Source: Bacteroidota bacterium
GTDB taxonomy: Bacteria > Bacteroidota > Bacteroidia > Bacteroidales > Bacteroidaceae
Assembly (NCBI GenBank): GCA_023458215.1
Contig: JAEXAJ010000058.1
Location: 1-64,000 of the forward strand
Reading direction: 5' to 3'
Length of the DNA stretch: 64,000 nucleotides
The position numbers were made by a program, and so were the translations under genes. Of this stretch, positions 17,716-26,927 are shown in pieces. Position 1 is the first letter of the stretch, and the number at the start of each line of letters is the position of its first letter. The notes beneath the pieces are model-generated. The model was not told where the DNA came from, made no database searches, and saw only the letters and a list, made by a program, of their open reading frames with translations.

Positions 17716-18732
17716 CTACTTGAAAACTTTCTTGATGCGTCCGCCTATCGCTCCGACTGCCGCACCTGCTACCGCTGCGCCTGCGTTGGTGGCCGAGCGT
17801 CCGGCTGCATTCACCTTCTGCCCGTAAGCGCCCGAACCGCCTGCCTGGATAATCCATGAGGAAACGGTGGGGATGGTGAAATACCCGATGATACCGATAA
17901 TCATGAATATGCAATATACGCTGTTGGATGCGTCCGGTATGAATGTCGGATCTTTCAACTGCTCGATATCCTGCTGCAACATCAGTATCTGTATGCGTGC
18001 CAGTATCGAGCCGAAGAGGTCGCTGACAGGCAGCCACAGGTAGATGCAGATGTACCGCGAGAGCCATGTGGTAAGCGTACTCTGGAACCCGTCGTACACG
18101 GAGATGGCGAACGAGAGCGGTCCGAGGATGGAGAGCACAATCAGGAAGAATGTACGAAGCGTGTCTATCAGCAGAGAGGCCGCTTGAAAGAGTAGTTCCA
18201 ACAACTCCCGGAACCATTGCCTGACTTTCTCACCGAAATCGTACACGGCCTTTTCGCCATACATATTAATCATCGTGTCCACATCGCCGAGCGACCAGCC
18301 GAGGCCGTCTATCTTCTTGTCGAACTCCTCATCGCTCACCAGAAAGGCTTTGGTCGGGTCCCGGAGCATCGCTTCCCGTTCCAGTTCGTCTTTCTGCTCC
18401 TGATACTTGTTCATGTCGAACGTCTGCCTTTCCACCAGCGAAGCGGTGGCGCTGCATACGGGGGACAAGATACCGTTTACCGTTCCGAGTACGATGGTCG
18501 GAAAAAACATGATGCAAAGTCCCAGCACAAAGGGGCGGAACAAGGGAAACACGTCTATCGGTTCCGCCCTCGAAAGGGATTGCCACACCCGGTAGGCCAC
18601 ATAAAACAGGGCGCCGATGCCCGCCACGCCTTTCGCCACCCCTGCCATGTCCGCGCAAAGCGGCATCATCTCGTCGTAGAGCGTGCGAAGCAGTTGGTGC
18701 AGGTTGGTCCAGTCTATTGATAATAATACCAT
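17716..18732 (-). CDS. traJ: Conjugal transfer protein TraJ (VirB6-like)
   Basis: 338 residues with multiple membrane segments (about 40-55, 66-90, 175-215, 225-245, 270-290) and a glycine/alanine-rich C-terminus (AGGSGAYGQKVNAAG). This matches TraJ of Bacteroides elements, the VirB6 counterpart in the inner-membrane complex. Frame intact with all Trp codons as TGG, in contrast to traK and traH next to it. Confidence 0.92.
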   Translation of the reverse strand: MVLLSIDWTNLHQLLRTLYDEMMPLCADMAGVAKGVAGIGALFYVAYRVWQSLSRAEPIDVFPLFRPFVLGLCIMFFPTIVLGTVNGILSPVCSATASLVERQTFDMNKYQEQKDELEREAMLRDPTKAFLVSDEEFDKKIDGLGWSLGDVDTMINMYGEKAVYDFGEKVRQWFRELLELLFQAASLLIDTLRTFFLIVLSILGPLSFAISVYDGFQSTLTTWLSRYICIYLWLPVSDLFGSILARIQILMLQQDIEQLKDPTFIPDASNSVYCIFMIIGIIGYFTIPTVSSWIIQAGGSGAYGQKVNAAGRSATNAGAAVAGAAVGAIGGRIKKVFK

Positions 18733-18759
18733 ATTTTCTTATTCTTTAAAGGTGGATGA

Positions 18760-19389
18760 TTACCAATACCGCTCGCTCTGACTGCCGTACAGGGCCAGCA
18801 CACGGGCCGAATCGCCCGACTTCTTGCTGCGCAGGTAAGACACGCCGATGTTCTTGCGGGTGTAATACCACGTGAGATTCTTATAGTCCGATACGTCACG
18901 GTAAATCTTGTCGATGATTTCCAGCCGTTCCTTGTCGGTCATTGAGAGTCCGGTGGAGGTCGTTATTTCCTTGAGGTCGAGCAGCAAGTCGCTGCTTTCC
19001 TGCAACAGCTTGTTATAGCCGAAGGCAATAGCGGTCAGTTCTTCCACCGCAAAGTTCCTGTCACCCATCATCTTGTTGAAGTTGGTCACATAGATGTCGC
19101 TGATGTCACCTACCAAAAGGATGGTCTGCTGTACCTTGCGGGCACTTTTCACGAGGTCGTGCACGGATTTCAGGGCATCGTAGTATTGCTTACCTTGCTG
19201 ATAAATTTTTACTGTCTCCTGAAAATTTCCGAGCATGGTTTGGGCAGTCGATGAGGTCTGTACTATCTCGTTGGCCGAATTCACGATGCTTTGGGCAAAG
19301 TTCGACGGGTCGAATACCGCCCATTGCGCGTTGGCCGACGAGAAGGCAGAGAGTAACGCCGTAAGTAAAATAATCGTTTTCTTCTTCAT
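18760..19389 (-). CDS. traI: Conjugal transfer protein TraI (DUF4141)
   Basis: 209 residues with a signal peptide (MKKKTIILLTALLSAFSSANA) followed by QWAVFDPSNFAQSIVNSANE, the hallmark of DUF4141. The rest is helical and periplasmic, reminiscent of VirB5-type minor pilus proteins. It lies 27 bp upstream of traJ. Confidence 0.92.
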   Translation of the reverse strand: MKKKTIILLTALLSAFSSANAQWAVFDPSNFAQSIVNSANEIVQTSSTAQTMLGNFQETVKIYQQGKQYYDALKSVHDLVKSARKVQQTILLVGDISDIYVTNFNKMMGDRNFAVEELTAIAFGYNKLLQESSDLLLDLKEITTSTGLSMTDKERLEIIDKIYRDVSDYKNLTWYYTRKNIGVSYLRSKKSGDSARVLALYGSQSERYW

Positions 19390-19395
19390 CTTCTG

Positions 19396-19803
19396 TTATC
19401 TCCTTTCTTTGTTGATTAAATAACGACTGTCATCGTCACGGGCGAACATCCCGTACCTTCCGAACAGCAATACCTCGCTGCCTACAAAATAGCCAATGCT
19501 TCCGGCTTCCTTATTTCCGTAAAGAAACAGGTCGTCACCGTTACGAAGGGGGATGTTTATCTCCTTATAGGCGTTTTCTCCGATAAAGAGCGTGGCCTTG
19601 TAGCCCTTGAATCCATCCATCGCACTATCCGATTTGCGGATGGAGAGCGTGGAGCCTTCGTCATCGTTCGTTCAGCGGCCGCAGATACGGTCGCGTTCCA
19701 GTTCGTTCTTCATTTCGCCAATCAGGTTCAACAGGTCCAGATTGGTCAGGGTCGCATCGCCGAGCGCTTCCCGGCATTGCTGCAATAAATCTTTCTTTCT
19801 CAT
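19396..19803 (-). CDS. traH: TraH (DUF3876) with in-frame TGA at codon 44
   Basis: 135 codons when the TGA at 19672-19674 is read through. The first 43 residues (MRKKDLLQQCREALGDATL, ERDRICGR) and the rest (TNDDEGSTLSIRKSD, KGYKATLF) form one DUF3876 protein: in homologues CGRWTN is the usual sequence here, so a TGG Trp has become TGA. The frame is otherwise open and ends 6 bp before traI. If UGA were a true stop, only a 43-residue peptide would be made. Confidence 0.8.
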
Positions 19804-19891
19804 ATTCTTCTTTCAGGGTTTAAATGTTGATAATTCTGCTTATTGTCAAAGAGGCTCTACAAGCCTTGTAGACGGGGTTATACTTTGGCAG

Positions 19892-19957
19892 TGTCAAGGT
19901 ACTACTTTTAGGATGTCAAAGTTGAACTTTGAGCATGTCGAAGTTGAACCTTGACAA
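19892..19957. repeat. Three 22-bp tandem repeats between traG and traH
   Basis: Units start at 19892, 19914 and 19936, each with TGTCAA or TGTCGA and a following AAGTTGAACTTT-like block; the first unit is the most diverged. The middle unit contains the palindrome AAAGTTGAACTTT. The 22-bp period equals two helical turns, suggesting cooperative protein binding on one DNA face. Confidence 0.65.
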
Positions 19958-20016
19958 GGGCAAAGTAGCCACTAAGACGAGCTGTCAATAATTATGAGTG
20001 ATACATAAGGTTCACA

Positions 20017-22521
20017 CTACTGTTTTTCCTGCCGTTTGCTTTCCACCAGTTGCTTGATGGCCAACTCGATATTACCGCCAAGTTTTTCTGTCAGACGGGT
20101 TAATTCCAGTTTCTCCGTCTCTTCGGTGGTATAGCAGTAATACTCGGCAGGCGAAACCTCTGTGGCATAGACTGCGCTTTGCGTACCGCCCAGACCGATC
20201 CACACCTCTTTGTATCTACGATTAGCCGCGTTGGCAAGGTTGATGGATAATATCTGGCTGCGCTCCTTATCCGTCAGGCCGAGCATGGACTGGATACCGT
20301 CGAACTTGTTCTGGTATTTCCGCTGGTCGAGCAGTATCTTGCAGTCCGAGTTATTGATAATCGTGTCCTTTACAATGGTGCTGGATATGATGTCGTCCAC
20401 CTCTTGCGTCACGACAACTGCCTCTCCGAAAAACTTACGAACCGTTTTAAAAAGGTACTTAATATAGGACGCCATACCCTCTTTGGCGATTGCCTTTCAT
20501 GCTTCCTCAATGAGTATCATCTTACGGATGCCCTGCAACCGGCGCATTTTGGATATGAACGTTTCCATGATAATAATTGTCACCACGGGGAATAAGATGG
20601 GATTGTCCTTCACATTATCCAGTTCGAAGACGATGAAGCGTTTGTTGAGCAAATCGAGTTGCTTGTCCGAGTTCAGCAGATAGCCGTATTCACCGTTCTT
20701 GTAATAGGGTTCCAGCACATTCAGAAAGCCGTCCACATCGAAATCCTTCTCGCGCACGTTCTTGTCGGCAAGCACCTTACGATAGTCTTTTTGTACGAAT
20801 TCGTAGAAGGTGTTGAAGTTGGGCGTAATCCGTCGGTTCTTCTTAATCTTCTCGATGTAAAGGCTTACCGCATTGGAGAGCGCCACCTCTTCCGAACGTC
20901 GGGGAGGTTCGTCTTCCCGTTTCCAAAGGGTCTGTATCAATGTCTTGATGCTGTCCCGCTTCTCTATGTCGAATACATAGTCGTCGGTGAAAAACGGATT
21001 GAAGGCGATGGGATCATTTTCCTTATATGTAAAATAAATCCCATCTTCCCCACCCGTTTTCTGGTGGATTAAGTCGCAAAGACCCTTGTAGGAGTTACCC
21101 GTATCAACCAATAAGACGTGTGTGCCCTGTTCCCAATATTGCCGCACGAGGTGGTTAGTGAAAAAAGATTTGCCGGAGCCTGACGGTCCAAGGATGAATT
21201 TATTGCGATTGGTGACTATTCCCTTTTTCATGGGCAGGTCCGAGATGTCGAGGAAGATGGGTTTTCCCGTCAGGCGATCCACCATGCGGATGCCGAAGGG
21301 AGAAAGTGAATCCTGACAACACGTCTCCGCTGTGAAGAAGCAAAGAGCCTGTTCCACAAAGGTGAAGAAACTTTCCTCGGAAGGAAAATCGGCCTCGTTG
21401 CCGGGGATACCCGCCCAAAAGAGTGCGGGTAAATCGGTGGTGTTGTGCCGGGGCGTACACTCCATCAGGGCCAACTGGCTACCGACATCGTTCTTTACCC
21501 GACGGAGCTCGTCCGCATTTTCTGCCCATGCGATGATGTTGCAGTGGCAGCGGACGGAGGTCAGGCCGTTGGAATGGGCTTCGTTCAGATACTCGTCCAA
21601 CCATTCCTTGTTAATCTGGTTGGAACGGGAATATCGGGAGAGCGACTGCATATTCTTGGCCATCTTCTCGAAGCGTTGCAGGTTCTCGTTGCTGTCGTCT
21701 ATAAATATCCACTGGTTGTAGATATGGTTACAGGGCAACATGATACCTACGGGAGAGGCATAGCTGAGCCGGCAATCGCTCCGGTCGGTCGAAAGACGCT
21801 CGTAACGTCCATCGGTCTGTACCCGTCCCGGCAGGTCGTCGAGATCCGAGAGAGTGTGCAGGCAAAGACGTTTGTCACCGATGCGCATCTCCGCCGGATC
21901 CAGCTGGATGTCTTGCAGCATCCCGTTCTCTCCGTTAGAGAGGGTCAGGTAACGTTCAATCAGTCCGGGATTGCCTTCCGTTCCGGTGATTTCTTCGGTG
22001 GTCAGGCGTTCCAGCCGTATTAGTCGGCTGTCATTGACGATGCTTTCGAACTGGCCCACGGATTCCATAAAGCGGTCTATCGCTTCTTTGTCCCTGATTT
22101 CCTTCGGTACGAGGAAGCCCCGGCAAAGCGTATTGAAATTGCTCTGCTGACGGGAACGTTCTTTCGTTGTCTTGGTGAGGAAGAGGTAACAGGTGTGATG
22201 GAGGTAGGGCCGCTCATTGAAGTGACGTTCAAAACTGCGGGAGAGGAAGCTGAGATCCTCTTTTTGGATGTCCGGCTCGTACTTCTCCGCCATGAAGATG
22301 TCCTGTTTGTGGACGATGGAGTAGTTCGGCAATACCTTGATTGCCTTGGCTCATGTGCCGTGCATGGCCTCATATTCGGTGGAGGATACCGAAAAGACTT
22401 CCGGCAGTGTGACCCTGAAAGCTACCGTCACGTCCGCTTCCTTGCTGATGATGCAATCATGCTCCACCGCCAGGATGGGGAATTTGCTTTCGAGGGTCGA
22501 TGCTTTTAATATACTTCTCAT
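20017..22521 (-). CDS. traG: TraG conjugation ATPase (VirB4-like), two in-frame TGA
   Basis: 834 codons when TGA codons 57 (22351-22353) and 675 (20497-20499) are read as Trp. Codon 57 falls in EYEAMHGT-x-AKAIKVLPNY. Codon 675 falls just after Walker B in MILIEEA-x-KAIAKEGMASY, where VirB4/TraG proteins carry an almost invariant Trp. Walker A is ILGPSGSGKSFFTN. The three pieces join with no gap or frameshift into a normal-length TraG, the ATPase that powers pilus assembly and DNA transfer. Stop is TAG. Conventional termination would give a 56-residue peptide, a middle piece and a 150-residue tail, none functional. Confidence 0.92.
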
Positions 22522-22524
22522 AAA

Positions 22525-22845
22525 TTATGAATGTTGTTTTTTAATTAACCGGATGATGCGTTTGCGTGAGAGAATCCTTCGGGGATGCTGCCGGGCGGCG
22601 AACAATTTCATCAGTCCGTGACTGCCGTACCGCTTGTTCAGGGAGAAGGTCAGCCAGACAATTAGCGTGGCTGCCACAATCCCGAACAGGATACAGGCCC
22701 ATTGGTCGATACCTGCCATGTACATGATAACGAATACCACGAATACGGCAAGCAGACCGCCTGCGAAGATGAAAAGGTATTGCGCCCGCAGGCCCTTGAA
22801 CTCTACGTCACGGCCCACGCCTTTGTTGATTTCCAAATCTGCCAT
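22525..22845 (-). CDS. traF: Conjugal transfer protein TraF (DUF4133, VirB3-like)
   Basis: 106 residues with two adjacent membrane segments (about 28-46 and 50-68) after a short basic start (EINKGVGRDVEFKGLRAQY), the DUF4133 signature. VirB3-like inner-membrane protein. It ends 3 bp before traG, so the two are likely translationally coupled. Confidence 0.92.
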   Translation of the reverse strand: MADLEINKGVGRDVEFKGLRAQYLFIFAGGLLAVFVVFVIMYMAGIDQWACILFGIVAATLIVWLTFSLNKRYGSHGLMKLFAARQHPRRILSRKRIIRLIKKQHS

Positions 22846-22860
22846 AGATACGTTGGTCTA

Positions 22861-23160
22861 TTACAGGAAGAAAGAGCGCAGAATGGTGGCCGCTACGATA
22901 AGGAATATACAGGCTCCAAACCATGAACTCGCTGTTTTAGAGGTGTCGGGGTCGCCGGAGCTAAACTTTTGGTAGACCTTCACGCCTCCGACGAGGCCGA
23001 TTACCGCTCCGATGGCGTAAATCAGTTTCGTTCCCGGGTCAAAATACCCGGTCACTAACTGGGTGGCTTCCTGAATACCTGCCGTACCGTTTCCCTGCGC
23101 CATTGCCACACCTGCTGCCGCAACTGCGGCCAACATCATTATCAATCTTTTCTTTTTCAT
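22861..23160 (-). CDS. traE: Conjugal transfer protein TraE (DUF4134, VirB2-like pilin)
   Basis: 99 residues: a signal peptide (to about AQG), then two hydrophobic helices flanking a small loop with GGVKVYQKFSSGDPD, the DUF4134 pattern. It is taken as the VirB2-like major pilin. Frame intact. Confidence 0.92.
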   Translation of the reverse strand: MKKKRLIMMLAAVAAAGVAMAQGNGTAGIQEATQLVTGYFDPGTKLIYAIGAVIGLVGGVKVYQKFSSGDPDTSKTASSWFGACIFLIVAATILRSFFL

Positions 23161-23712
23161 TAATTCCGTGAATTTTTAAGTGAATTAAAAAGCCACGGAC
23201 TGCCCGCTTTCACTATCCCCACAGGCAGCCGTGGCTACCTGATGGTTTAGTGATTTAGGGGATGAGTCGGGGCTGGTAATCAGCCCGTGTCGAAATAGGT
23301 CATTCGCATAATTGCTTGTTTAATGGGTGATACATACTTGCTAATTGTTGATATTTATAAATCGAAATGGGTGTATTTGTAATTGATTCATTATCAATGT
23401 GAATAAAATACAGCAAGTACGGTATACGACTGCACTATGCTCGGTATACGACTGTACTATGCTCATTATACGACCCATTCCCGAGAATATGTCATTTGTA
23501 AACAATACTCTCTAAACAGTTATCCTGAACAGTGAATGGAATAATCATCCTGAATCGTAATAGTCTTTTGTCATACACTCTTTTAATTGGTTGTTCATTT
23601 GGAATAATTGCTTTGTTTGAAATGTGTTCCTGCTTTTTGGAAAGGCGGGGAAACAGGGCATCAACCCGAATCAAAATAACCCTTTGTCATTGTTACCTCC
23701 TTTATTTAATGA
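23161..23712. other. traE-traC spacer with regulatory repeats
   Basis: 552 bp without a convincing gene. It holds the 22-bp repeats at 23420-23485, AT-rich sequence on either side and a small hairpin-capable segment near 23185-23235 (CCACGGCTGCC-type pairing AGCCACGG...CCGTGGCT). Probably it contains a transcription attenuator and the promoter for traE onward. Confidence 0.45.
23420..23485. repeat. 22-bp tandem repeats (TATACGAC units)
   Basis: Two near-identical units (CGGTATACGACTGCACTATG and CGGTATACGACTGTACTATG, each followed by CT) at 23420-23441 and 23442-23463, and a third partial unit from 23464 (CATTATACGACCC). The same period as the repeats between traG and traH, but a different sequence. 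Confidence 0.7.
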
Positions 23713-24597
23713 TTAATCACTGTCTGGATCAGCCGTATCTATACGCTCGGCCTCATCCAAAAATTTACTGATACGGTTGTCGCTACCGTTGATACTTTCC
23801 AATATCGAACGCTCAATCTGCGTGTCCTTGATGTGATGGATTGCCTTTAGCAAGGCCAGCTTTCTGTTCGTGGGAATTTCCCTGCCGTTACAAAGGTCGA
23901 TTATCAAATCAATCTCGTCCGGTCCGATACCCGGCACATCAGTGGAATATTCCTCACGGGCACAGCCCAATTCTTCCAATTCCTCATTCAAGTCATCCGT
24001 ATCCACTTCCTCATCGGTGATGGTTTCCGGTTCGTTTTTCAGATCCGTCGCCGTCTCTGTTTTCGCTACCTTATTTCCATCATCGGAAGAAGCCCGCCAT
24101 TCTTCCACACGCTTGTCCCTGAATAGGTCGGGGATGCGTTCCGGCGGCACTTGAGCCACTTTAGGGGAAGGCTTTTTTTCGTTTCCGTCGGTAAAGATAT
24201 GGGCTTTTTCACCCTCTGCAATAGGTACGGAACCAGTGGCGGTCGTTGGCGGTTGCTGGCGTGTTCCATAGCTTTTGGTGAGGACTAAACCGTCTTGTTC
24301 CACCTTCTTTTGGGGTGCTTTGGGAGCTTTTCTTTCAGTGGTGTCCGGCTCTGTGCGAACAGGGGGAACTTCCACTTGTTCCGTCTTCCGCTTCCTTACT
24401 TTCTTTTTCCCCTTTTCTTCTTTCGCTGGGTCGAACCATCCGGCCATGCCTCGTAGTCCTTTAGCCATGCGGCGGCGTATCTTCCCGAAGCAAATTTCAC
24501 CAAGTCCACCCCTAAATAAGAACTTATCCATGAACAAGTAGGCGAAGAGCAGCCAGAACAGGATAATCCCGATTTCATAATACATCTTTGTCTCCAT
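23713..24597 (-). CDS. Conjugal transfer protein TraC/TraD-like
   Basis: 294 residues: an N-terminal membrane segment (IILFWLLFAYLFMDKFLF), a basic stretch, a long Pro/Lys/Glu-rich linker, and a C-terminal acidic domain (DVPGIGPDEIDLIIDLCNG). It belongs to the traA-traE block of Bacteroides elements, where TraC or TraD occupies this place; the exact letter is uncertain. Five bp separate it from traB. Confidence 0.75.
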   Translation of the reverse strand: METKMYYEIGIILFWLLFAYLFMDKFLFRGGLGEICFGKIRRRMAKGLRGMAGWFDPAKEEKGKKKVRKRKTEQVEVPPVRTEPDTTERKAPKAPQKKVEQDGLVLTKSYGTRQQPPTTATGSVPIAEGEKAHIFTDGNEKKPSPKVAQVPPERIPDLFRDKRVEEWRASSDDGNKVAKTETATDLKNEPETITDEEVDTDDLNEELEELGCAREEYSTDVPGIGPDEIDLIIDLCNGREIPTNRKLALLKAIHHIKDTQIERSILESINGSDNRISKFLDEAERIDTADPDSD

Positions 24598-24601
24598 ACG
24601 C

Positions 24602-25027
24602 TTAGAATATTTTGTTGTAACTCTTTTGGCAATAGGTTTTCACCTCGTCCGAGTGTTTCTCGAAATGTTCCCGCAGCACATTATCTATATAGTTACCCAC
24701 CGTCAGTTGCCGCTTTCCGGCGATGCCGACGATGACCGATATTTTCTGATGCAACTCACGATCGATGTAAACGCCCTGCCGACTTTCGCATTTATAAGGA
24801 GTAAGAAACCGCCGGATAAAATCGGTCAAGGCCGTTTTGAGGGATTTCGGAACGGGCTTCTCGTCCATCGAATCCGCTTCGGTCAATGTTTCCGTTTCAT
24901 CCGTAGCAGTATGCATCGTTTCTGTTTTCGGTAGAGGAACTACCGGAGGTTCAACAGATGTTCCCGCCATCAAACTCCGTAGATATGCCTCATCCACCGG
25001 ATTTTCCTCTGTTGTCTTCTTTGCCAT
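24602..25027 (-). CDS. traB: Conjugal transfer protein TraB (DUF3408)
   Basis: 141 residues. A disordered, acidic N-terminal half precedes the DUF3408 C-terminal domain (GVYIDRELHQKISVIVGIAGK and GNYIDNVLREHFEKH), which resembles a ribbon-helix-helix DNA-binding fold. It is 2 bp downstream of the ParA-like traA, so the pair looks like a partition-style module that may bind the 8-bp iterons just upstream. Confidence 0.85.
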   Translation of the reverse strand: MAKKTTEENPVDEAYLRSLMAGTSVEPPVVPLPKTETMHTATDETETLTEADSMDEKPVPKSLKTALTDFIRRFLTPYKCESRQGVYIDRELHQKISVIVGIAGKRQLTVGNYIDNVLREHFEKHSDEVKTYCQKSYNKIF

Positions 25028-25029
25028 GC

Positions 25030-25794
25030 CTATCCGATTTTGAGGATTGAGAGTATCTCTTCCATCAGGGTATTAAAGCCGCACTCTTTCGTAAATGTCG
25101 TGTCGGGAGCAAACAGGGTGCTGCGATAAATAGGACCGCCGGCAGTCGAAAGGTCTTTTGCGAAATTGCTGCGCATAGGAATACGACTGTTCAGGCTGGA
25201 AAGTCCGAGCCGGGAGAAGCCTTTCTGGTAAATGTCGTACAGGAGTGTCCGCTCTCGACGGTCCACCATGTTCCAGAAGAGAAACAGGCCTTGCAGGTTG
25301 GAGATTTTCGTCTTGATCAGACGTTCGTTGAGGGTGGTGGCGAAATTGAGGGTGCTTTCCAGCACAAGACGGTCGGCCTTGATAGGGACAAACAGATAGT
25401 CGAGTGTGCTGATAGTGGCAATTACCCCGTCGCTACCCATTGTTCCAGGCAGGTCGAACAATACGATATCATATTGTATGTCCGTTTTTTCCTCAAAGGC
25501 TTTCCAGTCTGCAAGACAGGTGGCGGGTGTACTTCCGATGAGCGGATAAGCACCTTTACCGAGTCTCTTGGATTGTTCCACCAACAGGTTTTGGTAAACG
25601 GGAGTTGCCTGCACGATGTCCATGTCCCGTTTCTTTTGTTTCATCAGGGAGTGTTGGGGATAGTCGCAATCGACTACCGTTACGTTCAGCCCCTTCACAT
25701 AATGCAGTCATGAAGCTGCATAGACCGTAAAGGTGGACTTACCAACGCCACCCTTCTGGGAGGCGAATGAGATGAATGTTGTTTTCTTTTCCAT
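25030..25794 (-). CDS. traA: TraA ParA-like ATPase with in-frame TGA at codon 29
   Basis: 254 codons when the TGA at 25708-25710 (codon 29) is translated. The N-terminus MEKKTTFISFASQKGGVGKS carries the ParA deviant Walker A (KGGVGKS). The TGA lies right after it, in TVYAAS-x-LHYVKG. The rest is a normal ParA/Soj protein (VDCDYPQHS, FDLPGTMG). A stop at codon 29 would leave the ATP site on a useless peptide. The residue expected at this place is aromatic (Trp or Tyr). Ends with TAG, 2 bp before traB. Confidence 0.88.
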
Positions 25795-25993
25795 TGCTGA
25801 TAATTTAATAAGTGAATAAATTGATTTATGGCTAGATAGACGGATGTTTACTCATTCAACCGGCTATTTATATGATTATTTATAAGGATAGCCGGCTATT
25901 TGTCTATTTGGAAAACTACTTATCTATGTATCCGTTTTCCTAAACAGATACTTATTCAGCCGTCTATCTTTTTGCCTATATATCTTTTTATGT

Positions 25994-26041
25994 AGCTATC
26001 TATCCGTTTAGCTATTCAGCTATGTAGCTATATAGCTATCC
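25994..26041. repeat. 8-bp iterons (AGCTATnn) upstream of traA
   Basis: AGCTATCT, ATCCGTTT, AGCTATTC, AGCTATGT, AGCTATAT and AGCTATCC follow one another at exact 8-bp spacing. More degenerate TCTAT/GCTAT units spread through 25840-26100. A dense array of short repeats upstream of a ParA/DUF3408 pair resembles a centromere (parS-like) or operator. Confidence 0.65.
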
Positions 26042-26147
26042 GATTATTCATTCAGTTTCTCATTTGTCTTTCTATTCGAATGCTTACCTATATATATAAA
26101 TGTATAGCCGCAAAGAAGAATGAATAGATGAACAAACAGACAGCTAA

Positions 26148-26488
26148 TTGTCTATCCGCACTGCAAATAAACCGCAAAAAGAGGATGTCCGGAACATCCG
26201 CTGTTTCAAAGTCGCCGATTGGCGGGATTTGGCGGGATACACCATAATGACGGAATGGAAAAAACTCTCTAATTTTGTCCCCGGAGAGCGCAGCCCGTTC
26301 TCGCGAGAGAACGTAAAACAAATCCTTCAGACCGATAATCCGGCCCAGCCGGATTTTTATATGCGTCAGCATATAGCGAGGTGTACTTTGAGGCCCTCAC
26401 TTATAGTTCAGGCCCTCAAAGTCCTCGCCCGAAACGTTTTTCGGGGAGGGGGCGGTTCTCCTGAGTCGAACCTTTAAATACATATTTG
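26148..26488. other. Probable oriT region upstream of mobA
   Basis: The 340 bp before mobA contain a palindrome (GGATGT 26183-26188 with ACATCC 26194-26199), two TTGGCGGGA copies 10 bp apart (26219, 26229), a hairpin AATCCGG/CCGGATT (26337-26355), direct repeats AGGCCCTCA (26391, 26410), a 7-bp hairpin CCCGAAA/TTTCGGG (26428-26445) and GGTTC/GAACC (26454-26472). This concentration of repeats directly upstream of the relaxase operon is typical of a transfer origin. No nick site can be named. Confidence 0.6.
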
Positions 26489-26923
26489 ATGAGACAAAAA
26501 GCAACTATCTGCAACGAAGCGGGGCACACAGTGCTGGCAGACCCACGAATACATCGCTATTCCGTGCGTCTGAATGAGGAGGAGAACGACAAGTTCCTCT
26601 CCATGTACGAACAATCCGGTCTGAAGAACAAGGCCGAATTTATCTTCGCCCGTATCTTCGGGTGAGAATTCAAGGTGGTAAAGATTGATAAGGAAGCGCA
26701 GGAGTACTATGCCCAACTAACCGCTTTCTATCAGCAATTCCGTCGCATTGGAAACAACTACAACCAAACGGTTAAGGTTATCCATACCATCTACGGAGAG
26801 AAGAAAGCCCTCGCCTTTCTCTACAAGTTGGCCGAGGAAACCCGCAAGTTGGAGGAACTCTGCAAGCAGATTATCGCCCTGACAACGGAGTACGAAAAGA
26901 AGTATCTCACTAAAAAAGAATAG
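26489..26923 (+). CDS. mobA: MobA relaxosome protein with in-frame TGA at codon 59
   Basis: 144 codons when the TGA at 26663-26665 is translated. The N-terminal half is a ribbon-helix-helix-like DNA-binding region (HRYSVRLNEEENDKFLSMYEQ, KNKAEFIFARIFG), then the TGA, then EFKVVKID and the BfmA/MobA C-terminal helices (RRIGNNYNQTVK). In homologues the codon after FG varies, so TGG is likely but CGA or GGA to TGA cannot be excluded. It would assist the relaxase at oriT. A stop would separate the DNA-binding half from the rest. Confidence 0.82.
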
Positions 26924-26927
26924 TCCG

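Noticed and set aside
26010..26041. CRISPR array
   Set aside because: Short 8-bp iterons without spacers of 25-40 bp; also the 22-bp arrays are directly tandem. No cas1 or cas2; the Cas4-like nuclease belongs to the Druantia-like operon.
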